Shown: positions 21,051 through 32,300 of the stretch, piece after piece | Numbering within the stretch: position 1 is the first letter of the stretch | Layout: every line of letters starts with the position of its first letter | Origin: Brachypterus glaber | Taxonomy: Eukaryota > Arthropoda > Insecta > Coleoptera > Kateretidae | Assembly (NCBI GenBank): GCA_958510825.1 | Contig: OY294044.1 | Coordinates: 72,428,095 to 72,492,094 of the forward strand | Reading direction: 5' to 3' | DNA length: 64,000 bases | Made by a program: the position numbers and the translations under genes | Notes under the pieces: model-generated | The model's input: the letters and a program-made list of their open reading frames with translations, nothing else | What the model was told of the DNA's origin: nothing | Databases searched by the model: none

Positions 21051-23288
21051 TTCAATAAATAAACCCCTCGGCATTCCATTTAAAAAAATTGAGTTTTTTA
21101 TGTTTGAAAATCCAAAAGTTTGAAAATTAATTTTGAACGCCCTGTATAAAACATTTTATTTTTTTGTACATAAAGTAATTAGATACACCCTTTTAAGATA
21201 AGGTTGCAAAATTTTATTAATTTGTGACGCAAAAGTAAAGAAATTGAAGCAGGTTTTATCTCATCTCTAAAAATGCAATTTTCTCAAAAAAAAATTATAA
21301 CTCAAAACTATAAACAATAGACACATATAATATGATATTAAAATAAAGGTATTTTTATGACAAGTAAGATTACGTAATAAAAAATACCATTCCATGGATC
21401 CATTTAAAAAAATTAAGTCAGATGTTACCCACCCTAGGAGAATCATCCTGTATATTTCAAAATATTTTTAGAATGTGCCTTTTTTAAAACCATACAACTT
21501 TTCCCTTTAAATTTTTTCCCTAAAGGATACTTTACTATATATCGACCGAGTCGGCTTCGTTGAGACATCCTGTATATTTTTTACAAAAAATAAAAATTAA
21601 AAAATACACACAAAAATGTTTGGGGCAAAAATGTGTTAAGCCTCAGATATTTTGTCCGTCTAGGCACGCCTCTGGATAAATTAAAAAAAATAGATTAACA
21701 TAAACTTATTGCCCTTATTAATACTAGTATACATGCAAAAGCTTGTCGCTCTAGCTTAAAGGGTACCAGAGTTATTAATTAAAAACCTTATTTTTATTAC
21801 AAATTTAAAGGGCCGTAGCTCCCTTAGGGCTCATTCCCGGACCAACCTTTATACCCTGTACCTAAAATTTTCAATTGTGGCGCCTTCGCCAATTTTTTAA
21901 ACATTTTAGTCCCACAGGCCCAGTCGAAAAAAAAATGTGGTTCCAGACTTTTCTCAAAAGCAGACCCAGGTTTCTAAAGTGTTTGCCAAGTTTCAGATTA
22001 CCAGCTGTTTAGGAAGTATGAAAAACTTCTGGCAGAACAGACAGACAGTCGGACATACGTACATACTATATGCGAGCCTTGGCCAAATTTTAATATTTAT
22101 TATGTAGTTTTTTTTTTCAGATAAAAAATATTATTAAAATGTACCCAGAGAGTTGCTTCATTTAAAATCCTACTCAAAAAAAATCGAAATTGCTACCTTA
22201 AAAAAATCCATTTCTCCCTGACTTTTCGATAAAATTGGCTAAACTGACTTTTCTAGATCTCAAAATAAATAGATACGGTAATTGCTGTCCCTAACCAAAT
22301 CTTTGCCGTCCCTATTTTAAAGCTTTTTTTAGTCGCCAACGAACGATGAAGTTTGTGAGGTAGGTACCCTTTTTTTCATCATCTTTTTTTGCCGTCCGTA
22401 ACAAAAATCTGAAATTAAAACCCTGGCGTACGGCTCAGCGTTTTTATGCTTTAATGTAAACAGTTTAAATTTAATTTATGGATGATTAGAGAAATATTAG
22501 GTTGGTTATTTGCACTGGGTATTGAATAATGCATTGTTTTGTGTGATAAAAATCTGAATTACTTCCTATAGGTTACTAAATAATGGTAAAAGTGTATTCA
22601 ATAGAAAAAGAACTACACAATTTACATAACGCAATGCTTTTCAAATAGAAAATAAAATAAGTATAGTAAAAAATATATTTTTTAATAGTTCCTTTTTAGG
22701 GTTTTGTCCCTTAAAAATTAAAAACAGAACCCTTAGAGAATCGGATGGTTGTCCGTCCGTCTGTCTGTCTGTCTTATTTTTTTTAGAATATTTTTTTGCA
22801 AAAAAGTCAAAAATTAAATGTTTAAAACTATTTTTTTTAGAGAACCTCTCAGAAAATCTTATCGAGTTGGGCATCGTATGAAACCTAGGTCTTTCATTTC
22901 ATATCCCAGAAAAAAATAAATATAAAAAAAATACTATAAAATATATATAAAAAAAATACTATGAAATTAAAAAAAAAAACAGTAATTTTTTTAATTCTAT
23001 GATAAAATTCTAAAAAAAATATATTATTGATACATGAAATAAACCTCAAAATAAACTTTTAAGGAAAGCTAAACAGAATTTAATCAGGATGGGGTAAGGG
23101 GGGTAAATGGAGCAAAAACAAAAAAAAAATCTAGATATTGGTTATCAATAACTTGCTCATAAGTATGTTTTAATATTTAATAAAAGATAATAAAATAACC
23201 AAACATATAGGCATGAAGAAAAAATCGAAACAGCTAGTTATGGAACCCCCCATGTGCGAGTCTACTGGCCTAGCCTAATAATACTGTA
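21051..23288. other. spacer with dispersed repeat fragments, no gene seen
   Basis: CCTGTATATTTT-type motifs (about 21,449 and 21,570) resemble termini of TA-targeting MITEs. A GTCCGTCCGTCTGTCTGTCT tract lies at about 22,753. The 22,641-22,874 frame on the minus strand reads through this tract and is not considered a gene. Confidence 0.5.
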
Positions 23289-23610
23289 AGGGGCTTTTCA
23301 AAAATTATGTCACTAGGCTAGGGGGGAAGGGGTTTAGGGGACGAGTGACAAAAAGTGACACAGGGAGTTAAACCCTCAGTTAAACAGGATTTTTTGTTGT
23401 TATTTGTGTCCAAAAAGGTTTTTTTTTGTCACAAGCTGGCCTATTTAAAACTCTTAAAAAATGTCTAGATTTCGACATATTTTTACCATTTTGATGTATC
23501 CGTAACGAAATTTTTTAAAGGGGTAGAAACAAAAGTGTCAAAGAGTGACACAGGGACGGAGGCTCAAAAATTGTCTAAATTGTGGTGATTTAATTGTTGA
23601 ACAGCCCCTA
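23289..23610. mobile_element. MITE related to sequence near 61,110
   Basis: AGGGGCTTTTCAAAAATTAT at the left is mirrored by TAATTGTTGAACAGCCCCT at the right. Inverted GTGACAAAAAGTGACACAGG-like segments and their partial repeats lie inside. A related left end (GGACTGTTCAACAATTATGT) occurs at about 61,113. Confidence 0.65.
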
Positions 23611-24141
23611 AAAGTTCTACCAATTCAATTTTTTTGGCACATAGATCCTTTTGAACCTAAACTGTGCAATATACAATATATACAGGATGAACCAGAAAAA
23701 ATGACAGAACCTTGACCAGCGGAAAAAAAAATATTGTGATGGTGAACATAAGTGCCAACTTTTTAAAATTCCAGGTGGGCCAAAGTAAAAAAATATATAT
23801 TTATAATTATATATTTTTTTAATGAAAAAAAGAATAAAAATATACACAATATTCCAAGGTTGGCCCTATTATGAGTCCAGGGGGCAATAGCCTCACCCTA
23901 CCCCCTGAAGCCAGTATTTGTCTGTAATCTTCCACGATAACTGCTAAACCACTTATCTGATAGACTTGAAATTTGTTTGGCCATAGAATATAAAAAATTA
24001 GTTCTTAATTGAAAATTTGGGCAGTAGTATCCTTGAATTTAAAACTTAAGAGACCCAACTGGTTATTTTTCTGTTGACTTGCACAAGAATGCATAGTGTA
24101 AAGCAGCCTTAAATAATTATTATAAAAAACTGCTTCATGTA
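23611..24141. other. spacer, no gene seen
   Basis: AT-rich. A short frame at 23,617-23,847 (-) is low-complexity (Y, F and I runs) and not called. Confidence 0.5.
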
Positions 24142-24294
24142 CAGGTTAACCACTGTAAAAATTACCTTGTTTTTGAATGAATAATTATAACAAATGAAAC
24201 ACTGGATATGTGACATCAACATACCCTTCTAGTTATTTCATTTCTTCGAATTGCACAAATGCAAAAACAAGGTTTTTTTACAGTGGTTTACCTG
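24142..24294. mobile_element. 153-bp MITE with TA target duplication
   Basis: CAGGTTAACCACTGTAAAAA at the left is mirrored by TTTTTTTACAGTGGTTTACCTG at the right. The arms of about 35 bp also share the inverted AACAAGG, and TA flanks both ends. Confidence 0.8.
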
Positions 24295-25076
24295 TATTAC
24301 CTACTTAGCCCGAATTCAATACACTGCATTCAATAAAGACTTAGGCTAAGTACCTAACGATAATAATTAATAATTATTATTAATGTGCTCTAGATTTTTA
24401 GCCATTTCATAATGCGAATGTTGTTTAATTAACTTAGCAAACAAATTATAATGAATATAACGGATTCATCTCGAGAATTTCATTAATTATAATTTATCAT
24501 AATTTATAAATAAACACAATAATTAGCACATACAAATTGAGTTCAGGTCATAAATTTTATATTAAGAAGTTCAATTAATTTTTTGAGTGCTTTTAGATTT
24601 AGCTTATCTTTTCGTTTTATTAACAAATATCGTGACTTACCTTCCCCCAAACTTTTCTCATTGTTCCATCAATGAAAAAATTATTTATTTTAAGAGATGT
24701 TACACTTTACACTTTCATTTCAATTATGCCAAGAAAAGAACGTTTTTGCACAATGAAATTAAGTTTCACTCCTTTAATAAATACTTCAGCGAACGACGCG
24801 AAAGCTTAACTTCTTTGATGACACGGGAACCAAAAAAATTTTTGTAAAAAAATGACAGATAAATAAACACGCGGGCGACATCTAGACTATATACTAAAAA
24901 CTGTAAGGAGTGATGCGACATCTGGATGTATTAAAATGTACTTATGTTTTTAAAAGTTAACTTTGCGACATCTCTGTTCAATCATAATCATTTTGTTTAC
25001 ATGAAACTGTTTTCAACATGTCCTGGCATTTAGTATTAGCGGCTAGATGGAGAAATTGGACTATTTTAAAAACTAA
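24295..25076. other. AT-rich spacer
   Basis: No recognisable gene. An 86-codon frame at 24,587-24,847 has no motif and does not start in a convincing context. Shortly after it, 24,865-24,970 repeats the words GCGACATCT three times. Confidence 0.45.
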
Positions 25077-25191
25077 CACGTTCGCTAACAAGCGACTCGT
25101 ACGAGCCACAATTTTTCAAATAAGAGTCATATTATAAGACGGATGTCTCATATACGAGCCGACGATCTTGCTGTATTAAATGCCGAATGTG
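25077..25191. mobile_element. short piggyBac-like MITE
   Basis: The left end CACGTTCGCT, preceded by CTAA, equals the first ten bases of the piggyBac terminal repeat at 29,808. The right end GCCGAATGTG is followed by TTAA, as expected for piggyBac. The interior has CTCGTACGAGCC and ATATACGAGCC, like the subterminal CTCGTA motifs of the larger element. One TTAA has mutated to CTAA. Confidence 0.65.
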
Positions 25192-25320
25192 TTAATTTTT
25201 TAGTTTTTTTTTTTTAATAAAAACAATTTTCTTACATTTTGTGTGTATTTAAATAATATATACATAAAAGAAAATTCTACTAAATTGGAAACTTTCCTTA
25301 TCATAACCTATTCTCTATAG

Positions 25321-25903
25321 TTATTCTGCTTGCTGGGCCCTTACTCGTAAACGTCTTTCCCTCTCATATTCTTTCATTCTGATTAAATAACTGAAAAAAA
25401 AGTTTTATATATAGTTTAGATTAGAGACCCTTGATAGTTGGAACATAAAAGGTATCTAAATTAAACTAATAATTTTTTAACACAATAAAAAGTAGAGTAT
25501 TTTTAAGAAAATACTTACTCATCATATTTGCAGTTGAGGAAAGCATGTTTTTCATGTTCACAGTTAACTGCAAAAGGCCAGTTATCTTTTCTGCAAGCTC
25601 GGAATTTTAATAATAAATGTGCACAATAGTCACGATCTTCCAATTCTAGTTTTGCTGATCTCATTTCAGCCTCAGTGGCAATCATAACTAAAAACAGGTA
25701 AATTATTTTCATAAATCAGCTTTTATGATTTAAAACAGTTATTTTGTGAAGTATTATATAAAATATTTACCCCTTTCTTTACGGCCATTTTCAAAACCCA
25801 ACAATGGGTCAAAAGTAGGTTCGTCTAACGGGCTAGGTGTTATTTCTGGATGAAAATACAAATTGAAACCACTTTGTGGTATATTTCCAACTACATTTCC
25901 CAT
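25321..25903 (-). CDS. NDUFB7: NADH dehydrogenase (ubiquinone) 1 beta subcomplex subunit 7
   Basis: Accessory subunit (B18) of mitochondrial complex I, facing the intermembrane space. Three coding exons join in frame at GT-AG junctions: 25,903-25,771, 25,687-25,519 and 25,390-25,321. They give 123 aa. The protein starts MGN, fitting the N-myristoylation known for this subunit. It then has KERVMIATEAEM, DYCAHLL, and the twin CX9C pattern that forms two disulphides in the CHCH fold. The end YLIRMKEYERERRLRVRA is the conserved basic tail, and is shorter than in vertebrates. No mitochondrial presequence is expected for a CHCH protein. The gene is head to head with UBXN1. Exon phases were checked by hand (133, 169 and 70 nt). 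Confidence 0.95.
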
Positions 25904-26300
25904 TTTTAACACAAATATTATGTAAAAATAACCTAACCTCAAAATGTGACGTTTTAAGTCGCAACCTGTTTTACCGACAATTTTAGGTCGGTTGTACCGA
26001 AAAGTCACCAAAATCTAGTTAATATTACTAAATTCTAGTGATTAATTATTTTCCTTAATATTGGTTAAACTGTGAACTGTCTAGAAAATTAGGCTTATTC
26101 GGGTTTCAAGTTATGAACTGTCAGAACTGGTTCTGACCAATAGAGGTTTAATCCTTGTTAGCACGTGACTTAAAATAGCCAATAACCAACATTTCAGAAC
26201 TAAATTTAGTGAAACTCGAACAAACCTATTGTAAATCACCGAAAATTTGCGATAAATTGTAAAAGAAATATAATTATTGTGAGTTAACAGTGTTTTCACA
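25904..26300. promoter_or_regulatory. shared divergent promoter region of NDUFB7 and UBXN1
   Basis: Only 397 bp separate the two start codons, which point away from each other, so both 5' UTRs and promoters must fit here. I see no clear TATA box at a suitable place. The CACGTGAC at about 26,162 is an E-box-like palindrome. The arrangement suits a housekeeping bidirectional promoter; this is inferred from spacing only. Confidence 0.55.
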
Positions 26301-29300
26301 ATGTCTAATGTAGTAGATACTTTGGTGGAGATGGGATTTACAAAAGAACGGGCGTAAGTACCAAATAAAACTAAAATAATCTTAATTTTATTAAAATAAC
26401 CTGTTATGCAGAGAATTGGCTATTAAGCGGTCTGGAAGTTCAACTGTTGAAACAGCTATGGAATGGTTGTTAGCTCACGAAGGAGAGGTTGATGAAGCTC
26501 CCAGTACTACTTCAGGGACTGCCGATTCTGCAGGAGCAGAAGAACCAAACCAAAGCCAGCCTCAAAGTGATCCCCCAGCTTCTTCTGCAGAAGAACCTCC
26601 AGCACCTGCAAAATCTATAGTCTGTGACGATTGTGGAAAACTGTTTAATAACACAGTTGAGGTGGAAGTACATGCTACAAAAACCGGCCATGAAAATTTT
26701 TCTGAATCTACAGAGGAGAAGAAACCATTGACTGATGAAGAAAAAAAAGAACAACTAGCTAAAATTGAAGCAAAACTGAAACAACGACGCATGGAACGTG
26801 AAGCCAGAGAAAAAGAGGAAGCAATATTACGTGAGAAGAACAGAATTAAGTCAGGTAAAGATATGATTGAGGCCAAGAAAAAACATGAAGAGTTGGAGAT
26901 GAAAAAAATTGTAGAAGAGCGTAAACGTGAAAAAGAAGAAGAGCGGTTAGCTAGAGAACGTGTCAAGAGACAAATTGAACAAGATAAGCAAGCTAGAAAA
27001 GCTAAATTTGGAGGAGCCCAAGAAGAACCTGCTTCACCACCACAACCTGTTCTTGTTAACCGTGCAGCAGTTAATTACGATCAAGTTAAGCTGCAAATTA
27101 GACTGACAAATGGAAGTACTTTGCAGCAGACATTTGGTGCAAAAGAACCTTTGAGTGCTGTAAGGTTGTATGTTGAGATGAATAGAACTGATGCAGATGC
27201 TATGACACCATCTCCAAAAGTTAACTTGATGGTTTCATTTCCTAGGATGGTTTTCAAGGATGAGGATTATGATAAGCCTTTGGATACTTTGGGTAAGTAT
27301 CAGTAGGTAGAGTAGGGTGGGTCAAAAAAAACAACTAGTTTTTTTTACTTTATACTCTGAAAAATCGGTTCCTAGACACCTCTAGAAAATTCTCACCAAA
27401 TATGAGGTCTTAATTCTGATAAAAAGGTCCTCCGCTTTACAATTTTCCATTTTTTTCTCAGTATTAGAAACAAAAATTCATATCTCTTTGACAACTGTTC
27501 GTTAGAAAGTATCTCTCCTCATATTCTGGTAGGAAATCGAACGCTCTACAAAAAAGGTCTCTTACAATTTTCTTGAAAGCTCACTGTTTAAAAGATATCA
27601 AAGGTTAAAACTTTAAAAAACATAGATATGCATATAGTTAAACCTTTAAAGTACATAATAAATCTTAGTTATAAATCCAGCATTATCCCAATTAAATGGA
27701 AGAACTCGGTCGTATGTCCAATTTTTAAAGCAGGTGATAACAAAAAATGTACTAATTACAGACCAATATCCATTATTAATAACTTTGGAAAAATATTTGA
27801 AGTTTCCCTTAAAACAAGACTGGTCAATTTTTTAGAAAAACATATGATCTTATCAAACCACCAGTATGGCTTTAGGTCTGGGATTAGTACTGAACATGCT
27901 GTCCATGATTTTGTTACTCGTTTAGTAGATAATATAAACTTAAGTAAAAAATGTTTAGCAGTTTTCTTAGATATGCAAAAAGCTTTTGATACAGTGCCCC
28001 ATAGTAAACTTTTAGATATATTAGAAAACATGGGAATAAGAGGGAAAACTTTAGAATTGTTTAGAGATTATTTCAAAAACAGACATCAGTATGTAAAAAT
28101 AAATAATTGCATTAGTGAACCAAGTGTTGTTTCTATAGGCGTACCACAAGGGACCGTATTGGGTCCAATACTGTTCCTTGCATATATTAACGGAATAACA
28201 AACATAAAAAATAATTCTGGATACTTAATATCGTATGCAGATGACACGGTTATACTATTTGTTGCAAATTCCTGGGAAGATGTTTATAAAACGGCTGAAA
28301 AAAACTTAATTCTTATTAACGACTGGCTTGGAGCACATGAGCTTAGTTTAAATGTAGAAAAAAACAAATTTATAACATTCTCTTGTTATTTAAATGATCA
28401 ACCCCTAAAAAAATATATTAAAATTCACGATAACCAATGCAACCTTAATACAAACTGCACTTGCAAATTAATAGATAAAACTGGTAAAATAAAAAATCTA
28501 GGTATGGCCTGTGACACTTGCGTGATCAAGACGATCAAGACAATATTTTGACGCCTAGATCGTTAAAATCGTCCCAGTAGTTTAGGTTATAGAGGGAAAC
28601 ATGTATGCTACAAAAACGTAAAAAACATAACCCTCCTTCCGCATTGCTGTAGTCTGGTAAAAAGCAACAAGAGTAAATGAACATTTTTGCGTTGCTATAA
28701 TCGCGTTGAAAAGGTACAAAAGTTTTTAAATCTTGCTAAAGAACAAAAGTTCATTTACTAAAACACGTTTTATATGCGTTTTTTTCCTTTTTATTTTTAA
28801 GGTCCCTTAATGCCCCTTAGGGGCTTTTAACAAGGGTCGTACTTTAGGTGCTTTTTAAAGAGAATATGACAGAATAATTTAGAACCAAAAAAAATTGGGC
28901 CACCCTTATACTCTAGGAAAAAAATAAATTAATATATATTAATTTTAAAAAAGTAGTGATTTACAGACATGCAATTTTAACTTCAAGCAAAAACTGGCAA
29001 AGAAAGATTAAATATTTCGGGGCCCAACATTTTTGTGGGACACTTATTAATACAAGTAGTAACTTTTATGCGTTTTGAAATTCTCAAATCGTTTTTCTCT
29101 GCTCCCTAATGTACATATTATGTACTTGAACTTTAGTATATATTAGATATAATTATAAAATCATTATTTATAATCACTATATTACAAAAAAGGCTTAACT
29201 CCAACGCCAAAGGGCGTATCTTTTTTTTCTAGCTCGTTATTGTTTTATGGGCGAAGTGGACCGAAAAATCAGAATGTTTTTTTTTTGCATATATGGACTT

Positions 29301-32300
29301 ATAATTCCATGAAACGTCGAGAAAATGTGAAAAAAGTGGTTGTTAAAAAAAATATCGGTCTGTCTGTCCTCTGTCTCTAAACCTTATAACTTCTAAACGA
29401 AAGGTCCGATTTAAAAAAATCTTTAACTATACGATTTAGGACCTTCGTAGTTTACCTGACGTCAAATACGGTTAACATCGGGGAGCAGCTAGGGGAACAA
29501 AGGGAGCAAATACTAATATTTGTTACGATAACTATTATTACTATTATTTATTTATTTATTTTAGCATAATACAGTCATAACTGGCTTATTATTATTGATC
29601 GGAAGATAACAATTCTTATCCTACAACAAAAATAATTGAAATTTTAGTAGAAAATAAAAAACATTTTTTATCTGCACAAGAAATGTTATTCTACGATCAA
29701 TAATAAGCCAGTTATTGCAAAAAATATTATAATTTTCCCCCTTAGTCCACCTTGCCTTATCCCAATGGTAACCATATTTGACGTCAGGTAAACTACGAAG
29801 GTCTTAACACGTTCGCTGCGGGACGAGACTTATGCGTCTCGTACATAACTTTCCTATGGGACGGAAGATAAAATTGTAAAACTTTCGTATCGAACGAATT
29901 GTGTATTTTTTATATTTTTTGGGATATATTAGTTTTATTTGTAGCTATTGGTTTGTATTGTTTTTCTGCGAGTATTTTACTTAAAAAACTGCACGAGACA
30001 AATATAACTCGTAACGTTTAATTGTACACAATTGTAGCGACAGCCGATACGAGTACGAGTTATATATATATCTCGTACCGCTTATAAAATATATTTTTTA
30101 CTAAAGACGTTACGAGTCCGAGTCATATAAGTCTCGTACCGCTTATAAAATATATTTTTTACCACAGACGTTACGAAGTTTTGACAAGATTCGACAAGTC
30201 TGGACTATTATAAATAAAAAGAAAATATAAGAATATTTAGCTCAGTTTATAATTTTCTTGCGTTGAGTTCACGTGTGAGTAATGTCTAACCGAAGTAAGA
30301 AACTTGTGGCTTTAGCAAGGGCCTCAGCCTTAAGTGACTGTTCGGAAGAGGAATTCGAAGAGGATTCGGACGATTCCGTTAACGATATAGATTATTTGCC
30401 TTCTGAGTCATCTGATGTAGATTTCGAAGATGACGAAGAGGACAAAGAAAATGAAGACGACAATGCTACACCAGAGCTTTCTGTTGTGCCACCAACAAAC
30501 GTCATAGAAGAGGTATGGGGAAGAATAAAAGAATCAGATGAACAGTTATTTGAAACCTTGTGTACCGAAGATGATGTGCTTTCTCCTTCCTTTTCTGCTG
30601 TTAGCCCCTATGATTTTTTTCAACTTTTCGTAACAGACGATTTAATTGACGTAATTGTTGAGGAGACAAATCTATATGCAAATCAACTAAATGCTCTAAA
30701 CACGAACAAACGTATCAAAAACTGGCAACCAACTAATCCTGATGAAATGAAAAAATTTTTCTCAATAATTATAGCAATGGGTATTACTAAAGTGCCAAAA
30801 ATTAACTTGTATTGGTCAAAAGACCCATTGTACCGCAATGAGTTTATTTCTAAGACAATGCCTCGAGACAGATTTCTTCTTATATTACGTTGTTGGCATT
30901 TTGTCAATAATATTTGTTTTTTCTTTAGTCGTTAATAAATCGTGATAAATTATGGAAACCGGGTCCTGTTAAAAAGTCCTGTTATTGTCGAAGGATTGCA
31001 CATATTTATTAAACAAATTTCTTTAATTATTTTTGCGCTTTTGAATTTTTTCACGTTTTTATAAACAAAAAAATTAAGCATGGTGTACGAGTCAAATCAG
31101 ACTCGTACCGTTCAAATGGAAAATATTATATGAGTTAAATATGTCTCGTACCGTCCTCCACAAAGTTTTACGTAGGTGGCTCCGCAGCGAACGTGTTAAA
31201 TCGTATAGTGAAAGATTTTTTTTTAATCGGACCTTTCGTTTAGAAGGTTTAGAGGGAACGTTCAAGTATTACATAACGCAAAATTTGGCCATTGTTGACC
31301 CCCACCCACCCATATAACGCGGCGTAACATTTTCGAGACCCCCCATTTGTTATGTACCATTTTTTTTTACAAAAAGTAAAGAAATTGAAAGGAAATTTAG
31401 CTTTATTGTTTAAACCGGTTTTTAACCGGTTATTGCTTCCGTGTTTTAATACAAAACCGGTCCGATGTAATTTCAGCAACCGGTTATTGGCTATGGTTTT
31501 GCATCTCTAATTTATTTTTGTTTAGAGGATTTGGTGAACTGTTAACCACGCCGTGTGCAATAAAATTAGCAAGGAATCCGTTTCTTTCAACGAACTAACA
31601 ACTCTTCTCTCTAGAATACGCATACTGTTAATATAAAGTATCGCCAACATCTCGGTTTGTTTGTAAGCAAATAGTAGGTATATTCAGGCCTGAACAATAA
31701 CAATTACCAGTAACTGTTATTGTTATCTCTGTTAGAACAAAGCTGTGCGAGTAAGACAGACAAATGTATATGTTGGATACGGTTTTTTCAGTTTTTACAA
31801 ATTAAATGCCGATTCTAGAGAGAAGATTTTTTAGTTCGTTGGTTTCTTTAGGCCTAGATTATTGTTAAAAACGTGATCCAATAAAAATTTCATAAGTTTA
31901 CAATTTTTTAAGTGTTACGTAACATTTTTACTGATACCCACCCCCCTCTGTAACGCAACGTAACGTTTTCGAGACATCCCCAACCCCCCTCCCCTAGCGC
32001 GTTACGTAATACTTGAACGCTCCGAGAGACAGAGGACAGACAGACCGATATTTTATTAAAACCCACTTATTTCACATTTTCTCGACGTTTCATTGCATTT
32101 TAAGTCCGAATATGCAAAAAAAAAATCATTTTTCGGTCCACTTCGACCATAAAACAATAACACGCTAGGAAAAAAAAGATACACCTTTTGGCGTTGAAAA
32201 TAAGCATTTTTGTAATGTGGTGATTATAAATAATTATTTTATGATTATATCTAAAATACTAAATTTCAAGTACGTAATATGTACATATTATAATAAATTA

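Noticed and set aside
26512..26966. Minus-strand frames opposite the UBXN1 coding exon
   Set aside because: Shadow frames of a clearly coding exon; they are Ser- and Phe-rich as expected for the complement of GAA/AAA-rich codons.
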